Notes under the pieces: generated by a model
Database searches by the model: none
Told to the model about the DNA's origin: nothing
The model's input: only the letters and a program-made list of their open reading frames with translations
Origin: Paulinella micropora
Lineage: Eukaryota > Cercozoa > Imbricatea > Euglyphida
DNA: 58,773 bases
Assembly (NCBI GenBank): GCA_009731375.1
Contig: BJOX01000231.1
Span: 132,864 to 191,636, forward strand
Direction of reading: 5' to 3'
Position numbers and translations under genes: made by a program
Shown here: positions 1-12,183 of the stretch, in pieces
Position numbering within the stretch: position 1 is the first letter of the stretch
How the letters are laid out: each line of letters begins with the position of its first letter

Positions 1-161
1 GGGCGCTTGGTTGTCTGCAAGTTATCAAAAGCGTGGAGACATGGAGGTGGGTTCCACGCGCATTGATGTCTGCGTAGGATCAGCATATGTATTGTGTATA
101 TAGAGTGAACTGCACAAGTACCAGGTGCTCCGCAGCAAAGGGTGATGTGCAAACACTTCAC

Positions 162-230
<69 letters not shown>

Positions 231-231
231 T

Positions 232-266
<35 letters not shown>

Positions 267-356
267 TTTGTGTGTGTGCCTGTGTATGGGTGTGAATTTG
301 TGTCTTCGTATCTACCTACATTTACCAACCTATGTGTGTGTGTGTGTGTGTAAGAA

Positions 357-398
<42 letters not shown>

Positions 399-417
399 AA
401 CTGTACTTGTAGGTTCG

Positions 418-487
<70 letters not shown>

Positions 488-542
488 CACTTGCATAACT
501 TTACTTGATATTCGCGCTCAACAAAAGCGATGTGTGTTTTCA

Positions 543-641
<99 letters not shown>

Positions 642-1607
642 ATATATATATATATATAATATATTATATTTATATATGTATATACATATATATAAAAAGC
701 AGAATATCAATCCGTCACGTTTACACTCCCCTTTTTTTTGCTAAAAAATGCCGATTCTTCCACCGTGTTTGCCGTACTTTTTGCAGCAAACATACACCAT
801 CCGAAAAAGTGCCCCGTAGGGGGCACCACTCAGCTAGTATATATATATATATATATATATATATANNNNNNNNNNNNNNNNNNNNNNNNNNNNNNNNNNN
901 NNNNNNNNNNNNNNNNNNNNNNNNNNNNNNNNNNNNNNNNNNNNNNNNNNNNNNNNNNNNNNNNNNNNNNNNNNNNNNNNNNNNNNNNNNNNNNNNNNNN
1001 NNNNNNNNNNNNNNNNNNNNNNNNNNNNNNNNNNNNNNNNNNNNNNNNNNNNNNNNNNNNNNNNNNNNNNNNNNNNNNNNNNNNNNNNNNNNNNNNNNNN
1101 NNNNNNNNNNNNNNNNNNNNNNNNNNNNNNNNNNNNNNNNNNNNNNNNNNNNNNNNNNNNNNNNNNNNNNNNNNNNNNNNNNNNNNNNNNNNNNNNNNNN
1201 NNNNNNNNNNNNNNNNNNNNNNNNNNNNNNNNNNNNNNNNNNNNNNNNNNNNNNNNNNNNNNNNNNNNNNNNNNNNNNNNNNNNNNNNNNNNNNNNNNNN
1301 NNNNNNNNNNNNNNNNNNNNNNNNNNNNNNNNNNNNNNNNNNNNNNNNNNNNNNNNNNNNNNNNNNNNNNNNNNNNNNNNNNNNNNNNNNNNNNNNNNNN
1401 NNNNNNNNNNNNNNNNNNNNNNNNNNNNNNNNNNNNNNNNNNNNNNNNNNNNNNNNNNNNNNNNNNNNNNNNNNNNNNNNNNNNNNNNNNNNNNNNNNNN
1501 NNNNNNNNNNNNNNNNNNNNNNNNNNNNNNNNNNNNNNNNNNNNNNNNNNNNNNNNNNNNNNNNNNNNNNNNNNNNNNNNNNNNNNNNNNNNNNNNNNNC
1601 CCCCCCG

Positions 1608-1642
<35 letters not shown>

Positions 1643-1691
1643 CTCTCTCTATCTCTGACACACACACACACATTCTGTTCTGTAAGTGTAG
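1..1691. repeat. Microsatellite cluster with N gap
   Basis: The first 141 bases are unique sequence with nothing recognisable. After that come (GA)n, (CAGA)n, (GT)n and several (CT)n tracts up to about 640, an AT-rich tract, (TA)n ending at 865, an assembly gap (866-1599) and a (CA)n tract at 1606-1640. Two short islands at about 405-425 and 503-540 look like diverged copies of the start of the exon at 1692. The long open frames here are dipeptide readings of simple repeats and are not genes. Confidence 0.9.
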
Positions 1692-1803
1692 GTTTGTACA
1701 CATTCGCGGCCAGCAAGAGCGATGCGTGTTTCAAGCTGTACGCGCGTTGGTTGACGTGTCTAAAGGACCTGCCTGGCCTACTGCCCAAAGCGACAAGCCA
1801 GAG
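1692..1803 (+). CDS. Exon of unknown plus-strand gene
   Basis: A 112-nt stretch of non-repetitive sequence is preceded by a pyrimidine-poor but usable acceptor (gtgtag) and followed by a good donor (gtgagg). In the frame beginning two bases in, it is open throughout and reads LYTFAASKSDACFKLYAR followed by WLTCLKDLPGLLPKATSQ, a normal amino-acid mix quite unlike the surrounding repeats. Intron phases would be 1 at the start and 2 at the end. The gene is not recognised. A minisatellite starts directly at the donor. Its relation to the exon at 4217 is unknown; the phases do not match directly, so at least one exon would lie between them. Confidence 0.55.
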
Positions 1804-2330
1804 GTGAGGCAGTACAAGGGAAGAAAAAGGCAGTAGTGAGCAGTAGTGATGCAGTACAGGGAAGAAAAAAGGCAGCAGTGAGGCAGTACAGGGAAGGAAA
1901 AGGCAGTATTGAGGCAGTACAAGGAAGAAAAAGGCAGTAGTGATGCAGTACAGGGAAGAAAAAAGGCAGTATCGAGGCAGTACAAGGAAGAAAAAGGCAA
2001 TATTGAGGCAGTACAGGAAGAAAAAAGGCAGTAGTGAGGCAGTACAAGGAAGAAAAAGGCAGTAGTGAGGCAATGTGTCGCAAATTTTGTATGGACGCGA
2101 CAGAAGGAGACACACGAGGCAGTACAAGCAAGAAAAAGGCAGTAGTGAGGCAGTACAGAGAAGAAAAAGGCAGTAGTGAGGCAGTGAAAGGAAGAAAAAG
2201 GCAGTAGTGAGGCAGTGTAAGGAAGAAAAAGGCAGTAGTGAGGCAGTAGAAGGAAGAAAAAGGCAGTAGTGAGGCAGCACAAGGAAGAAAAAGGCAGTAG
2301 TGAGGTAGTACAAGGAAGAGAGGCATACAA
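1804..2330. repeat. 31-bp minisatellite
   Basis: About 15 imperfect head-to-tail copies of a unit of about 31 bp built from ggcagtagtgaggcagta and aaggaagaaaaa. The array starts at the splice donor of the preceding exon. It is interrupted once, at about 2072-2115, by unrelated sequence containing a short island (gtgtcgcaaattttgtatgg). Variation between copies (tagtg, tattg, tgatg) suggests an old array. Confidence 0.85.
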
Positions 2331-2374
2331 GATTCAGACTCTTTACCTCCCACTTGGCCTTCCATCATCATGTC

Positions 2375-2428
<54 letters not shown>

Positions 2429-2471
2429 ATAGCGTCTAAGCCCGCGTCCCATCTCACGCTAGCTTTCATGC

Positions 2472-2532
<61 letters not shown>

Positions 2533-2574
2533 CATCCATCCATCCATCCATCCATCTATCTATCTATCTATCTA

Positions 2575-2617
<43 letters not shown>

Positions 2618-2678
2618 CCTATCTACCTATCTGTCTATCATACAGAAGCCAGACGCGGAGGACTACTATCTATCTATA

Positions 2679-2735
<57 letters not shown>

Positions 2736-2895
2736 GTCTATCCTACAGAATCCAGACTTGGATGACCGCCCGTGCCATCGCCTAGTCCTTATCGGGTACA
2801 TACAATAGATAGATAGATAGATAGATGGATAGATAGATAGATGGAAAGATAGATGGATAGATAGATGGATAGATGGATGGATAGATGGATGGATG

Positions 2896-2971
<76 letters not shown>

Positions 2972-3145
2972 TATAGATAGATAGATAGGAATGCCCAGGC
3001 CATCGCCTTGTCCTGATAGGGTACATACATACGTACGTACATACATACATACATACATACATACATACATACATACGTACGTACGTACGTACGTACGTAC
3101 GTACGTACGTACGTACGTACGTACATACGTACGTACATACATACA

Positions 3146-3176
<31 letters not shown>

Positions 3177-3434
3177 GTACATACATATATACATACATAC
3201 ATACATACATACATACATACATACATACATACATACGTACGTACGTACGTACGTACGTACGTTACGTTAAGTTACGTACGTTACGTTAAGTTACGTACGT
3301 TACGTTAAGTTACGTTACGTACGTTACGTTAAGTTACGTTACGTACGTTACGTACGTCACGTACGTTACGTACATACATACATACATACATACATACATA
3401 CATACCATACATACATACATACAAACAAACATTT
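2331..3434. repeat. Tetranucleotide microsatellites (GATA, TATC, TACA, TACG)
   Basis: The order is (GATA)n about 2371-2427, (TATC)n with (TCCA)n 2470-2635 and 2660-2742, (GATA)n 2806-2990, (TACA)n and (TACG)n 3020-3260, and a compound ttacg/ttaag array 3260-3370, then (TACA)n. Short unique spacers at about 2640-2660, 2745-2800 and 2990-3020 resemble one another (for example gccatcgcct followed by gtcct and gggtacata). They look like decayed copies of one island. Confidence 0.85.
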
Positions 3435-3669
3435 TCCGTTTACCGAGCAGCCATATACACATACAAACAAACATTTTCCATGCATACATAGACGTATACA
3501 CAATCAGGCGACATACATACATACATACATACACGTACATACATACCTACATACATATCTACATACATATCTACATACATACATACATACATACATACAT
3601 ACATGCGTACATTTGTAGGCCGAGCCTCCGCCAGCATAACACAGACACACACACATACACACACACACA

Positions 3670-3735
<66 letters not shown>

Positions 3736-4010
3736 CGTCAATTCCCTCCTAACGCATACATAAAATATAAAACATACATACATACATACATACATACATA
3801 AATTCATACATACATACATACAAACAATTATTTTCTTATAGGCCCAGCATGCGGTCTCACAAAGAGAAATTCCCTTCCATACATACATACCTACGTACAA
3901 AGCAATCATTTCCAAGAAGGCCCAAGATGCGCCCGCACAAGACTGCATACATACATGTATACCTACAAGCAAAATTTTTCCGATAGGTCGCGCATCTGCC
4001 AGCACAAAAA
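3435..4010 (+). repeat. Decayed exon copies within (TACA)n
   Basis: Islands at about 3435-3460, 3613-3640, 3838-3870, 3917-3945 and 3983-4020 sit between (TACA)n and (CT)n tracts. They resemble the exon at 4217-4293: a tag acceptor-like start, then gccgagc or similar, then ccgccagca plus an A-rich stretch. The best copy (3983) still reads SRICQHKKAIVSFL against PSIRQHKEAIVHSFL in the exon. The others carry stops or shifts. No function is inferred for the copies. Confidence 0.6.
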
Positions 4011-4040
4011 GGCAATAGTTTCATTCCTAACTTACTAAGG

Positions 4041-4174
4041 CGCGTTCTACACCACCCAGAATTCCGGGTTTCTGGGGCCACTTTCTGGGTTTTTGCTTCC
4101 TGAAAAGCCTGGCCTGCGGTGTGCCACTTTCACACCCAGAGCCAGGAAATCTGGGTGGTGTAGAAGTAGAACGG
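4041..4174. mobile_element. Palindromic MITE-like repeat, family A, copy 1
   Basis: A 134-bp element whose ends form an inverted repeat: ttctacaccacccagaatt on the left and the complement of aatctgggtggtgtagaa on the right. The middle contains internal shorter repeats of the ccgggtttctggggccac type. A closely related copy lies at 39451-39582 and a rearranged one at 58106-58267. There is no coding capacity, as expected for a miniature non-autonomous element. Confidence 0.7.
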
Positions 4175-4216
4175 ACCAAACGCAAATCAATCTCATTTTC
4201 ATGTCCTTTCCGATAG

Positions 4217-4293
4217 GCCGAGCATCCGCCAGCATAAAGAGGCAATTGTGCATTCCTTCCTATCGCAATTCAATCCCGGCCCGGCCGGGACAG
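4217..4293 (+). CDS. Exon of unknown plus-strand gene
   Basis: A 77-nt island between the acceptor cgatag and the donor gtcagg. With one leading base it reads 25 residues, PSIRQHKEAIVHSFLSQF then NPGPAGT, and ends in phase 1. This frame is preferred because the decayed copies upstream preserve the same motif (QHKEAIV versus QHKKAIV). The other two frames are also open over this short distance, so the frame is not certain. Followed by a long (AG)n tract and an assembly gap. Confidence 0.5.
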
Positions 4294-5350
<1,057 letters not shown>

Positions 5351-5655
5351 TCGCTTGTTGAGCCCGGAATAAAACCCACAGTGCTCTGTCGGTTTATACT
5401 AGACTGTCGAACAGTCTCGAAACTCCATCTGCTTACTGGGCCCTCAGTAATGGAGGTGGGAGCTCGTTCTGCAAGGGGCGCTTATGGAACGAGCCCTGGC
5501 CCCGCCTGGTACTAGGGAGATTTGGTATCACCTGTATCAGTCCCTTCCGTGCAAACATCACGGCTTAGCTGGGCATCGGGTCAATACTTTTCACAGACTT
5601 CCTTGGTTGACAAAATCAGAAGCTCCTTTTTTCTGACATTAGTCGATATCTCATC
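5351..5655. repeat. 545-bp repeat family, truncated copy A
   Basis: About 300 bp matching the right-hand part of the 545-bp unit described at 37397, in the opposite orientation to that copy. It starts inside the unit at cttgttgagcccgg and ends at the usual gtcgatatctcatc edge, directly followed by (TATC)n. There is no stable coding frame shared by all copies. Confidence 0.85.
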
Positions 5656-5702
5656 TCATCTATCTATCTATCTATCTTTCTATCTATCTTTATATCTATC
5701 TT

Positions 5703-5782
<80 letters not shown>

Positions 5783-7383
5783 CCAATCTACCTACCTACC
5801 TACCTACCTACCTAATATATCTATCAATTAGGTGGGGCTTGTGTTGTTGTTGCTGCTTCGCGCCCAGCCCGCTGCTTAGAACAGAAAGAGCACACAAGAA
5901 CAATCTTGATATTATTACTGCCAGGACATTCAACTGGCGGACATTGGCCACCTTTGACCTCAATTTTTTCGCTGAATAGAAGTGATGTGACAATGCTGTG
6001 GGCATAAGTAGAAAGCCCAGCTCAAGGGCTTTTGAATGAGGTGCTCATGATTGCTCTTTCCCGTGATCTTGGCCAAGAACAAAAAGTTCGAAGTGGAATC
6101 GTTTAGGCAATTTAAACATCCGTAGTAGTAACGAAAATCTCTCTCTAGCATATCAAGCTTTGTTAGTTTGTTTTATTAATATCATGAGCAAGCAAATCTT
6201 TCTGGTGCATTACCTAGGCTTGCAGACTACATACTTGCAGACACATGCACACATGCGTGCATGAATGCGGAGAAATTAATATTTGACTACACATCCTGAA
6301 GACAGACAGACAGACAGACAGACAGGAAGGCTGACAAGTTCTTCAAATTTATAATATTATTAATACATATGAATAAGCTTAATTGAAGTCAAACCTAGTA
6401 TCACTGACTTGACACTCAGCTGAATGACGGATCAATTGAAATCGGCCTGATAATGATTAGTCTGACTCACCTACCGTAGTATTAATATTTGACTGTGTCA
6501 ACTTCACTTGAATTTTTTGGACCGGACGGCCGGGTCTGCCTTCGATTTTGAGAGTCCGTGGCAACTGAAGTGGAGTTGAGACGCGTGGCACCAGTTACAA
6601 TATGCCAGGTGACAGTGACCAATTGAACTGAGTTTGATCGGCCCGCTGACTCTGGTTGAACTTGAGCCGGTCGGATCCGAATCATGATCAGACTACTAGT
6701 CAGTTACTACAATAGGATCGTGACGGTATTTTTTACGCAAGCACTGTATTATTGTTGAATAATAGAATACTACTCGTAGCCTGAGAGTCGGAACCGCTGA
6801 GCTGGCAAGTGATGTACAGTGAGTCAGTGGCAGTGGCGGCCGGGAACTTGCTGCAGCCTACGGTGAACTTCCGAAGATATATTAGCACATGATAATATTC
6901 TATTCAGGGCCGGGACTCGCGGTAGTATCAATGACTGATGGCTCAGTGAGGGTCCAAAGTTATTAATGATGGAGGCCCGGATTATTCAGGTGACTCAGGC
7001 CTGAACTGATTGTTGATCATTCATAGCCTGACGGTAAGCCGCTTACCGTGACTCTAACTTTCACTTGAAAAGCAGCCTCGGATAGGCTAAGTTTCAAACT
7101 AATACAGTTTAATGCTTCAATATTACTGATCATAGTATTAATATAACAACTATCTCCGATCCGCAGTAACTTCACATAGTGACTCGTGACGACATCATCA
7201 TCTCATCTTTGAAGACTCAGCTGCGAACGGTGGAATGAGTACCGGAGGCTAACGTAGGCTCGGCCCGGAGCCTCAGGGGACCGTAGGCTCCGACAGGCTC
7301 CGCAATCCGAGGCTCAGTGTCCAAGCCGAAGATAGCAGACAGGCCGGAACAAAGAGTAATGCGGGGGCGGGGCCATTATTATT
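5656..7383. other. (TATC)n, then unique intergenic sequence
   Basis: (TATC)n runs to about 5820. The remaining 1.5 kb is non-repetitive and has no long open frame, no recognised RNA gene and no splice-bounded exon I would defend. It contains a small (CAGA)n at 6301-6325. This is the left flank of the Penelope-like element. Confidence 0.6.
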
Positions 7384-7602
7384 CTTTAAGTTTACAGTAG
7401 TAGTAAGTCAGAGGATCAGGCTGTCAACTTGGATAGCTGGTCACCTCTTACCTTTTATTGAAAAATTAGTAACTTGAAAGTCTAACTGCTCACTTATTTC
7501 TCTGAAGTACTTGAAAATGGTCTCGGTTGGATCAGTTTAAAATTATTATTTGACCTGAACCGGCAGTACTTGTTTTTGACCTTTCTGGTTGTGGAAAGAC
7601 TA
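7384..7602 (-). repeat. Direct terminal repeat (pseudo-LTR), 3' copy
   Basis: Shared with 23435-23659 in the same orientation, from ctttaagtttacag to gtggaaagacta. Nearly identical apart from a few substitutions and a small indel after cacttattt. It lies about 140 bp downstream of the RT ORF on the minus strand, the expected place for the 3' pseudo-LTR. Confidence 0.8.
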
Positions 7603-7737
7603 GTTATAACGACGTTGTGGAAAGCTAGTTATAACTGTCACACTAACTTCACGAAGGTCATTATTAAAACGAAAGTAATTGAAATATCGTTTGAGCTTGT
7701 CTACCTGTGAGCCGGTTGTAGTAAAAGGAAGGCAGGA

Positions 7738-10200
7738 TTACTGCCATAGTAGCCTTTTAAAGGTACTCACGGGTGGCAAGCTATGTGTTGAGTTAAAGTT
7801 AGACTGGATAAGAATATCACGAAAGTTTGTGTAGATGCGGTTGTCTTTGTGACAAAACCGTTGTTGAATTTTTTCCCAGGTTTGGGGAGAACTTGATGAC
7901 AATTGCCTTAACGATTTTTTGAAAATTGATTTCGGATAACTGCACTCAAAAAGAAGTTGATATACAGCTTGCTCTAAAACCTCAGTATTTGTAGATTGAG
8001 ATTGATACATGCTAAGCATACCTTTGATTGTTGCCGTTCTTACTCTGTTGTCTGTGTATGACGACAGAGGCGAAGACGTGGGTATGGTGTTGTACCTTTG
8101 TCAATCAAAGATTGCCAATTTGTGAAAATGGGGACGAGAGTGAAAGCCAAAGTGCGGCTTCTTTCCTATCTTCAAGTCACTACCTGCAAAAACCAATTTG
8201 TAAAATCGTTCGTCTTCCTCTACTTTTTGTCCTTCAAGCTCTAAACCCCCTGTATATACAGGTTGGCTTGCTTGTACTCTAAATGTCTGAGTGATTGAAC
8301 GTGAGGCTCAAGACCTTCGAAAAGCTTTGGGTCGTCAGGTACGGTAGCGACAAGAAAAAGTAAGTTGTCTACTTCGAATGCCAAACACAAAGTTAGACAA
8401 ATTCTGCCTACGCAGTATAGTTAAGAAACGAAACTCGTCAAAAATACATTTGATTTGGGCTAGTGAGGAAGAGAGATAGGACAACCTTTGATTTGCTGAA
8501 AGCATGCATTGCCCATGACGAAAAATGTATTATCTAAATCCATTTCTACTATGTCTAATAGATCTTGGAAAGTAAATACTACATAATCCTCACGTGATGC
8601 ACTATGGTGCCATCCTACGTCATATTTCATACGTCCATTCATATCAAGTCTTAGTGTTTTCGAGACTTGTACTTTTTCTCTCTGCTTTCCTCTTTTTCCC
8701 GTGGCTTCATATTCTCTAAGAATCATAAAAAGCCAGTGAAGGGACATCACGATTTCTTTTTTATCTAACCACGTAAACATTTGTTTCACGTCAAACGAGA
8801 GTGTTTGGATATCTAAATCTACATCCAATTTATTCTCTAATTTTTGAAACAATGTTTGCACTTTTTTGATTTTCCCTTTTACATCCGAAAGCTTGTTGAG
8901 ATTGAAATTGGGAACGTATTTTGTTACTTGTAGGACGAGAACGTTTAAAGCTTTAGCTGCATACTTGAGCATTTTTCTTCCTTGAGACCGAGATTGAATA
9001 CAAATAAGTCTCGTTTTATTTTCAGGGTCTTTGTCCTTGGGGGAGGTCATAACTTTATGGACACAGCCCCTTCTATTCAATGGAGCAAAGCGATTTAGTT
9101 TGCGTTTATTGTATTCTTGTCTATACTTGCGTAAAATTTGTTCTTCGGTCATACTAACTGCTTTGAAACACGGAGAATTGATTACTTCCTGTGTTAGTCT
9201 TTTCCAAAGCAGAACCGGGCATTCTACCCATAATTGGTTTTTATTTTTATCGAGGTCTTTTACAACCAGTTTATTTTTCTCCATATAGGCTTTCACCGAT
9301 TGTAAGGTTTTCCAACTTATTTTTTCTGCAGTTGTACTCGTCGTAGATTTACCGAAATTTTGAGTGTTGGTATCCCATATTTTTTGTAAATTTCGAACCA
9401 TTGTATTGCCCGCAGTCTTTGCTATTCCCATGGATTGTAATAAAGCGAGTAATGCATGTTTTTCGTTCTGTATCTGCTTGTCGCAATGTTGTTGCTTTGT
9501 GAAAATCGTCTTGGAACGGCCGGCCCGGACCTTGGCCGGAACATGGTTTTTTCCAAAAATGACGTCACGTATTTGGGCAACGTATCGTTTTATCGACTGC
9601 CAACTCTTTCGCGCACTCTCTTCATTGAGATAGGGGATAACAGATGCATGTTGTGCTCCAATTGTTCCCATATCTCCATGCATATTTCTCAGTCTAGAAC
9701 TGAAATGAACTCCATTATGACATAATGAAGAGCATGTCGGTTGTTGACTAAACTGGAAGTCAAAAGACTCAATCCACATGTGTATGCTTATGAGAGTCTT
9801 TGCAATAGACGGCGAGTTCTTTTGAACTACCTTAACCAATGATAGTATAGCAGTCTGAATTTGTTGTGGTACCTTCATGTGTTGCAAGATGATTGATGGA
9901 ATTGTCTTAAGCTCTTTTCTGGAAAAGTTGTCAATGAAAAGCATTTTCATCGTGTAGTTTGAGCTTTTGAGGATCTCTGAATGACGAAGTAAACGAGATC
10001 TCACAATAGATACAATTTGTTCTTTTATCTTCCAATATGGCATGGTTTGTGTTTGTGCCCATACGTTGATTGCTTGATGTCGTGTAGCTTTCTTCATGTC
10101 ACGTTCCCATGCCTTAGGATGGTTCCAACGTTGTTCTATGTTGACTGTGTTGTCTAGGACTGCTCCTTTGGAATCAATACGGAATGCTATTAGTTATTCT
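7738..10200 (-). pseudogene. Penelope-like reverse transcriptase, frameshifted
   Basis: The main open frame runs from about 10197 to 8460. It extends upstream of the first ATG (10097) in the same frame, with residues such as IEQRWNHPKAWERD. Motif A is LSFDVKQMFTWLDKKEIV and motif B is QIKGCPIS. The frame is then lost at about 8462. In the other frames the domain continues: a segment ending in FVFGIR, then VDNLLFLVATVPDDPKLF (motif C region), then VEEDERFYKLVFAGSDLK, and finally TIKGMLSMYQSQS with the thumb-like SYPKSIFKKSLRQL up to 7738. That implies at least three frame breaks. Motif C reads VDN where active enzymes usually have xDD, so the second catalytic aspartate is changed. The enzyme would have copied the element's RNA at a nicked target. 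This copy is inactive. Confidence 0.85.
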
Positions 10201-10372
10201 GTATATAACAGCAAATGTTTTACCATAGAGGAGTATGTATGTATGTATGTATGTATGTATGTATGTATGTATGTATGTAGCTCATCACTGTTACATAATT
10301 ATTAACAGCCATTCTCTGCGCAAAATATTTCAGCTTATTACATACAAAAGCATACATACATACATACATAGC
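10201..10372. repeat. (GTAT)n with flanking duplication inside the element
   Basis: (GTAT)n at about 10228-10280 and a short (TACA)n at 10345-10370 separate two diverged copies of one 50-bp stretch: attaacagccattctctgcg at about 10302 and ctaacagcctttctctgtg at about 10393. The same duplication-with-microsatellite pattern is seen around host exons. Confidence 0.7.
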
Positions 10373-11303
10373 TTATATTATTGTTAGATTGTCTAACAGC
10401 CTTTCTCTGTGCAAAATGTTAGAAAGTCGACAATAAGGTCCAGTCCACGAAAGTTGTATATGTGACTGTTCCTGTTTTCCCAGTCGTAGCAGTGGTGCAG
10501 GTTCATAAATCTTTGTGTTGCGGTAAACTCGCATCATGTAATTAGAGTAAGTCTTGTCTCCTCCCTTCCCATATTTTGTGATTGTTACCTTCTCATTGTT
10601 ATCGAAGTGATCGAGGAGTGAGGTAAGAGAGGAAGAGTAGTGGGTGTTGACGCCGTTTCGGCCAGCCCAGATGGTCAAATTATTAATTCGATTGCGTAGA
10701 CTATTGAGCATCCAGCACATTTTTGAACAGCGTTGAGACGCTTTGTTCCCGCACACACATGGTTTTGTCTTTTTCCGTTCTTTGATTGGAATGGATCGTG
10801 ACACATTTTGTGTGTGTTATGTTTGCCTTGAAACTTTGTATGTAAGCTGGTCTTTTCATGTTCATTTTCGGCGTTAACCACTGAATAAAAGACTTTTCTG
10901 TTTGCACCCTGATAGATTTTGAATGTAGTTTTTCACCTTTTGTTTGGTGAGGTAGCTTTCCAAAATTGAGTATTGGAACTGAGATGAAATTCTCGTACCC
11001 AAAACTGCAAGCCATTTTTGACAACTGCTGGTTGGAATTTGAGCTTGTTTTTGAATGTTTCCATGCACTCATTTGTCGAAATTCTTGTTTCATTCTTGAC
11101 AAGAAGTTAGAAGTTTCACCTACATAGTCTAGACTTGTTGAAGGTAAATAAATATAATAAACAACCGAAATATTTGCCCCGTGATTGTTTTCCTGTTTGT
11201 CAAGATAATCAAAATCATGTAAGCTGTCCATATTAGGGATGGAGTTGATCATAGTCAGCTTTGCTTTAATCCATTTTGAATCAGTAACAGGAAGAGATGC
11301 CAT
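10373..11303 (-). pseudogene. Penelope-like GIY-YIG endonuclease and CxC segment
   Basis: The first frame (11303-10701) holds a GIY-YIG nuclease core at about residues 45-165: VVYYIYLPSTSLDYVGETSNF (the YYI and YVG halves of the signature), then EKSFIQWLTPKMN, whose glutamate fits the metal-binding residue of the family. A frame change near 10810 leads into a second frame (10804-10373) with PCVCGNKASQRCSKMC, a CxC-C-C zinc-finger-like motif. The segment lies 5' of the RT, so the order is GIY-YIG, cysteine motif, RT. This is the permuted arrangement; most Penelope elements carry GIY-YIG after the RT. It would nick target DNA to prime reverse transcription. The long-TIR element begins three bases before the ATG. 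Confidence 0.8.
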
Positions 11304-11305
11304 TG

Positions 11306-12115
11306 CTAGAAAGTGACAGGATAAACAACAAGATTCCGTACAAGAAAAAAAACTAATATATAAAAAAATAATGAATATAATACCAAATTGAAGATTTTAA
11401 TGTATTTTAACTATTTTAAACAAAAAATTAGAAAAAATTGAATTTATAGCAGTTACAGTTGTTTTTCGACCGTTTGTAATTTATTTGCTAGATAGTTGTT
11501 TTGAGTTGCCTGAGCTTGGTTTTTCTTTATTTTTATGTTGTTTTACATCAAAATCAATGTAATTATATTTAATTTATTAAATTCTAATGATATTATTTCA
11601 AATTCAAATTTAAATTTGACTAGAAATTTTCAAGTTTGCTACTGGTGGCAGCCACTCACTTATAGTCGTTATACATACTCATCGACTACTTGAACTATGC
11701 TTGAAATTATATTAATACTAGTTTGTTCAGCATATTTACAAGTTTTTGAGCATAAAACCCGTGCGGAAGCTTAGACTTCAAGTTGAGTGACAGTGTTTTA
11801 CACTAGTCACTGTGACACCCAGACTACTTGCCACTCACTTGTATTCGTTATACATACTCACTGCCAACTTGAACTATGCCGCGATGATGAAATTACATTA
11901 ATACTAGTTTGTTTAGCATATTTACAATGTTTTTGAAGCATAAAACCGGTGCGGAAGCTTAGACTTCAGAGTCAGTGACAGTGTTGTACACTAGTCACTG
12001 TGACACTCAGACTATTTGCCACTCACTTGTAATAGTTATACATACTCACTGACTACTTAAACTATGCATGGAATTATATTAATACTAGTTTGTTTAGCGT
12101 ATTTATAATGTTTTT
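11306..12115 (+). repeat. Left terminal inverted repeat
   Basis: The reverse complement is found at about 17930-18738. The outer 350 bp is AT-rich unique sequence. The inner part holds three subrepeats of about 178 bp, each containing gccactcactt, gttatacatactc, actagtttgtt and gtgcggaagcttaga. Subrepeats inside TIRs are common transposase-binding arrangements, but binding here is inference. Confidence 0.9.
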
Positions 12116-12183
12116 CATGCATAAAACAGGTGCGGAAGCTTAGAGTTCAGAGTGAGTGAGCTATGAAGTTTTTAAAAACTTGA

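Noticed and set aside
142-659. Open frames of Arg-Glu, Leu-Ser and Cys-Val repeats
   Set aside because: They are direct readings of (GA)n, (CT)n and (GT)n with no splice or start context.
3260-3370. Telomere-like ttacg/ttaag array
   Set aside because: The unit is a variant of the neighbouring (TACG)n and does not match a known telomere repeat.
8028-9725. Plus-strand ORFs opposite the RT
   Set aside because: Antisense shadows of the RT frame with no independent support.
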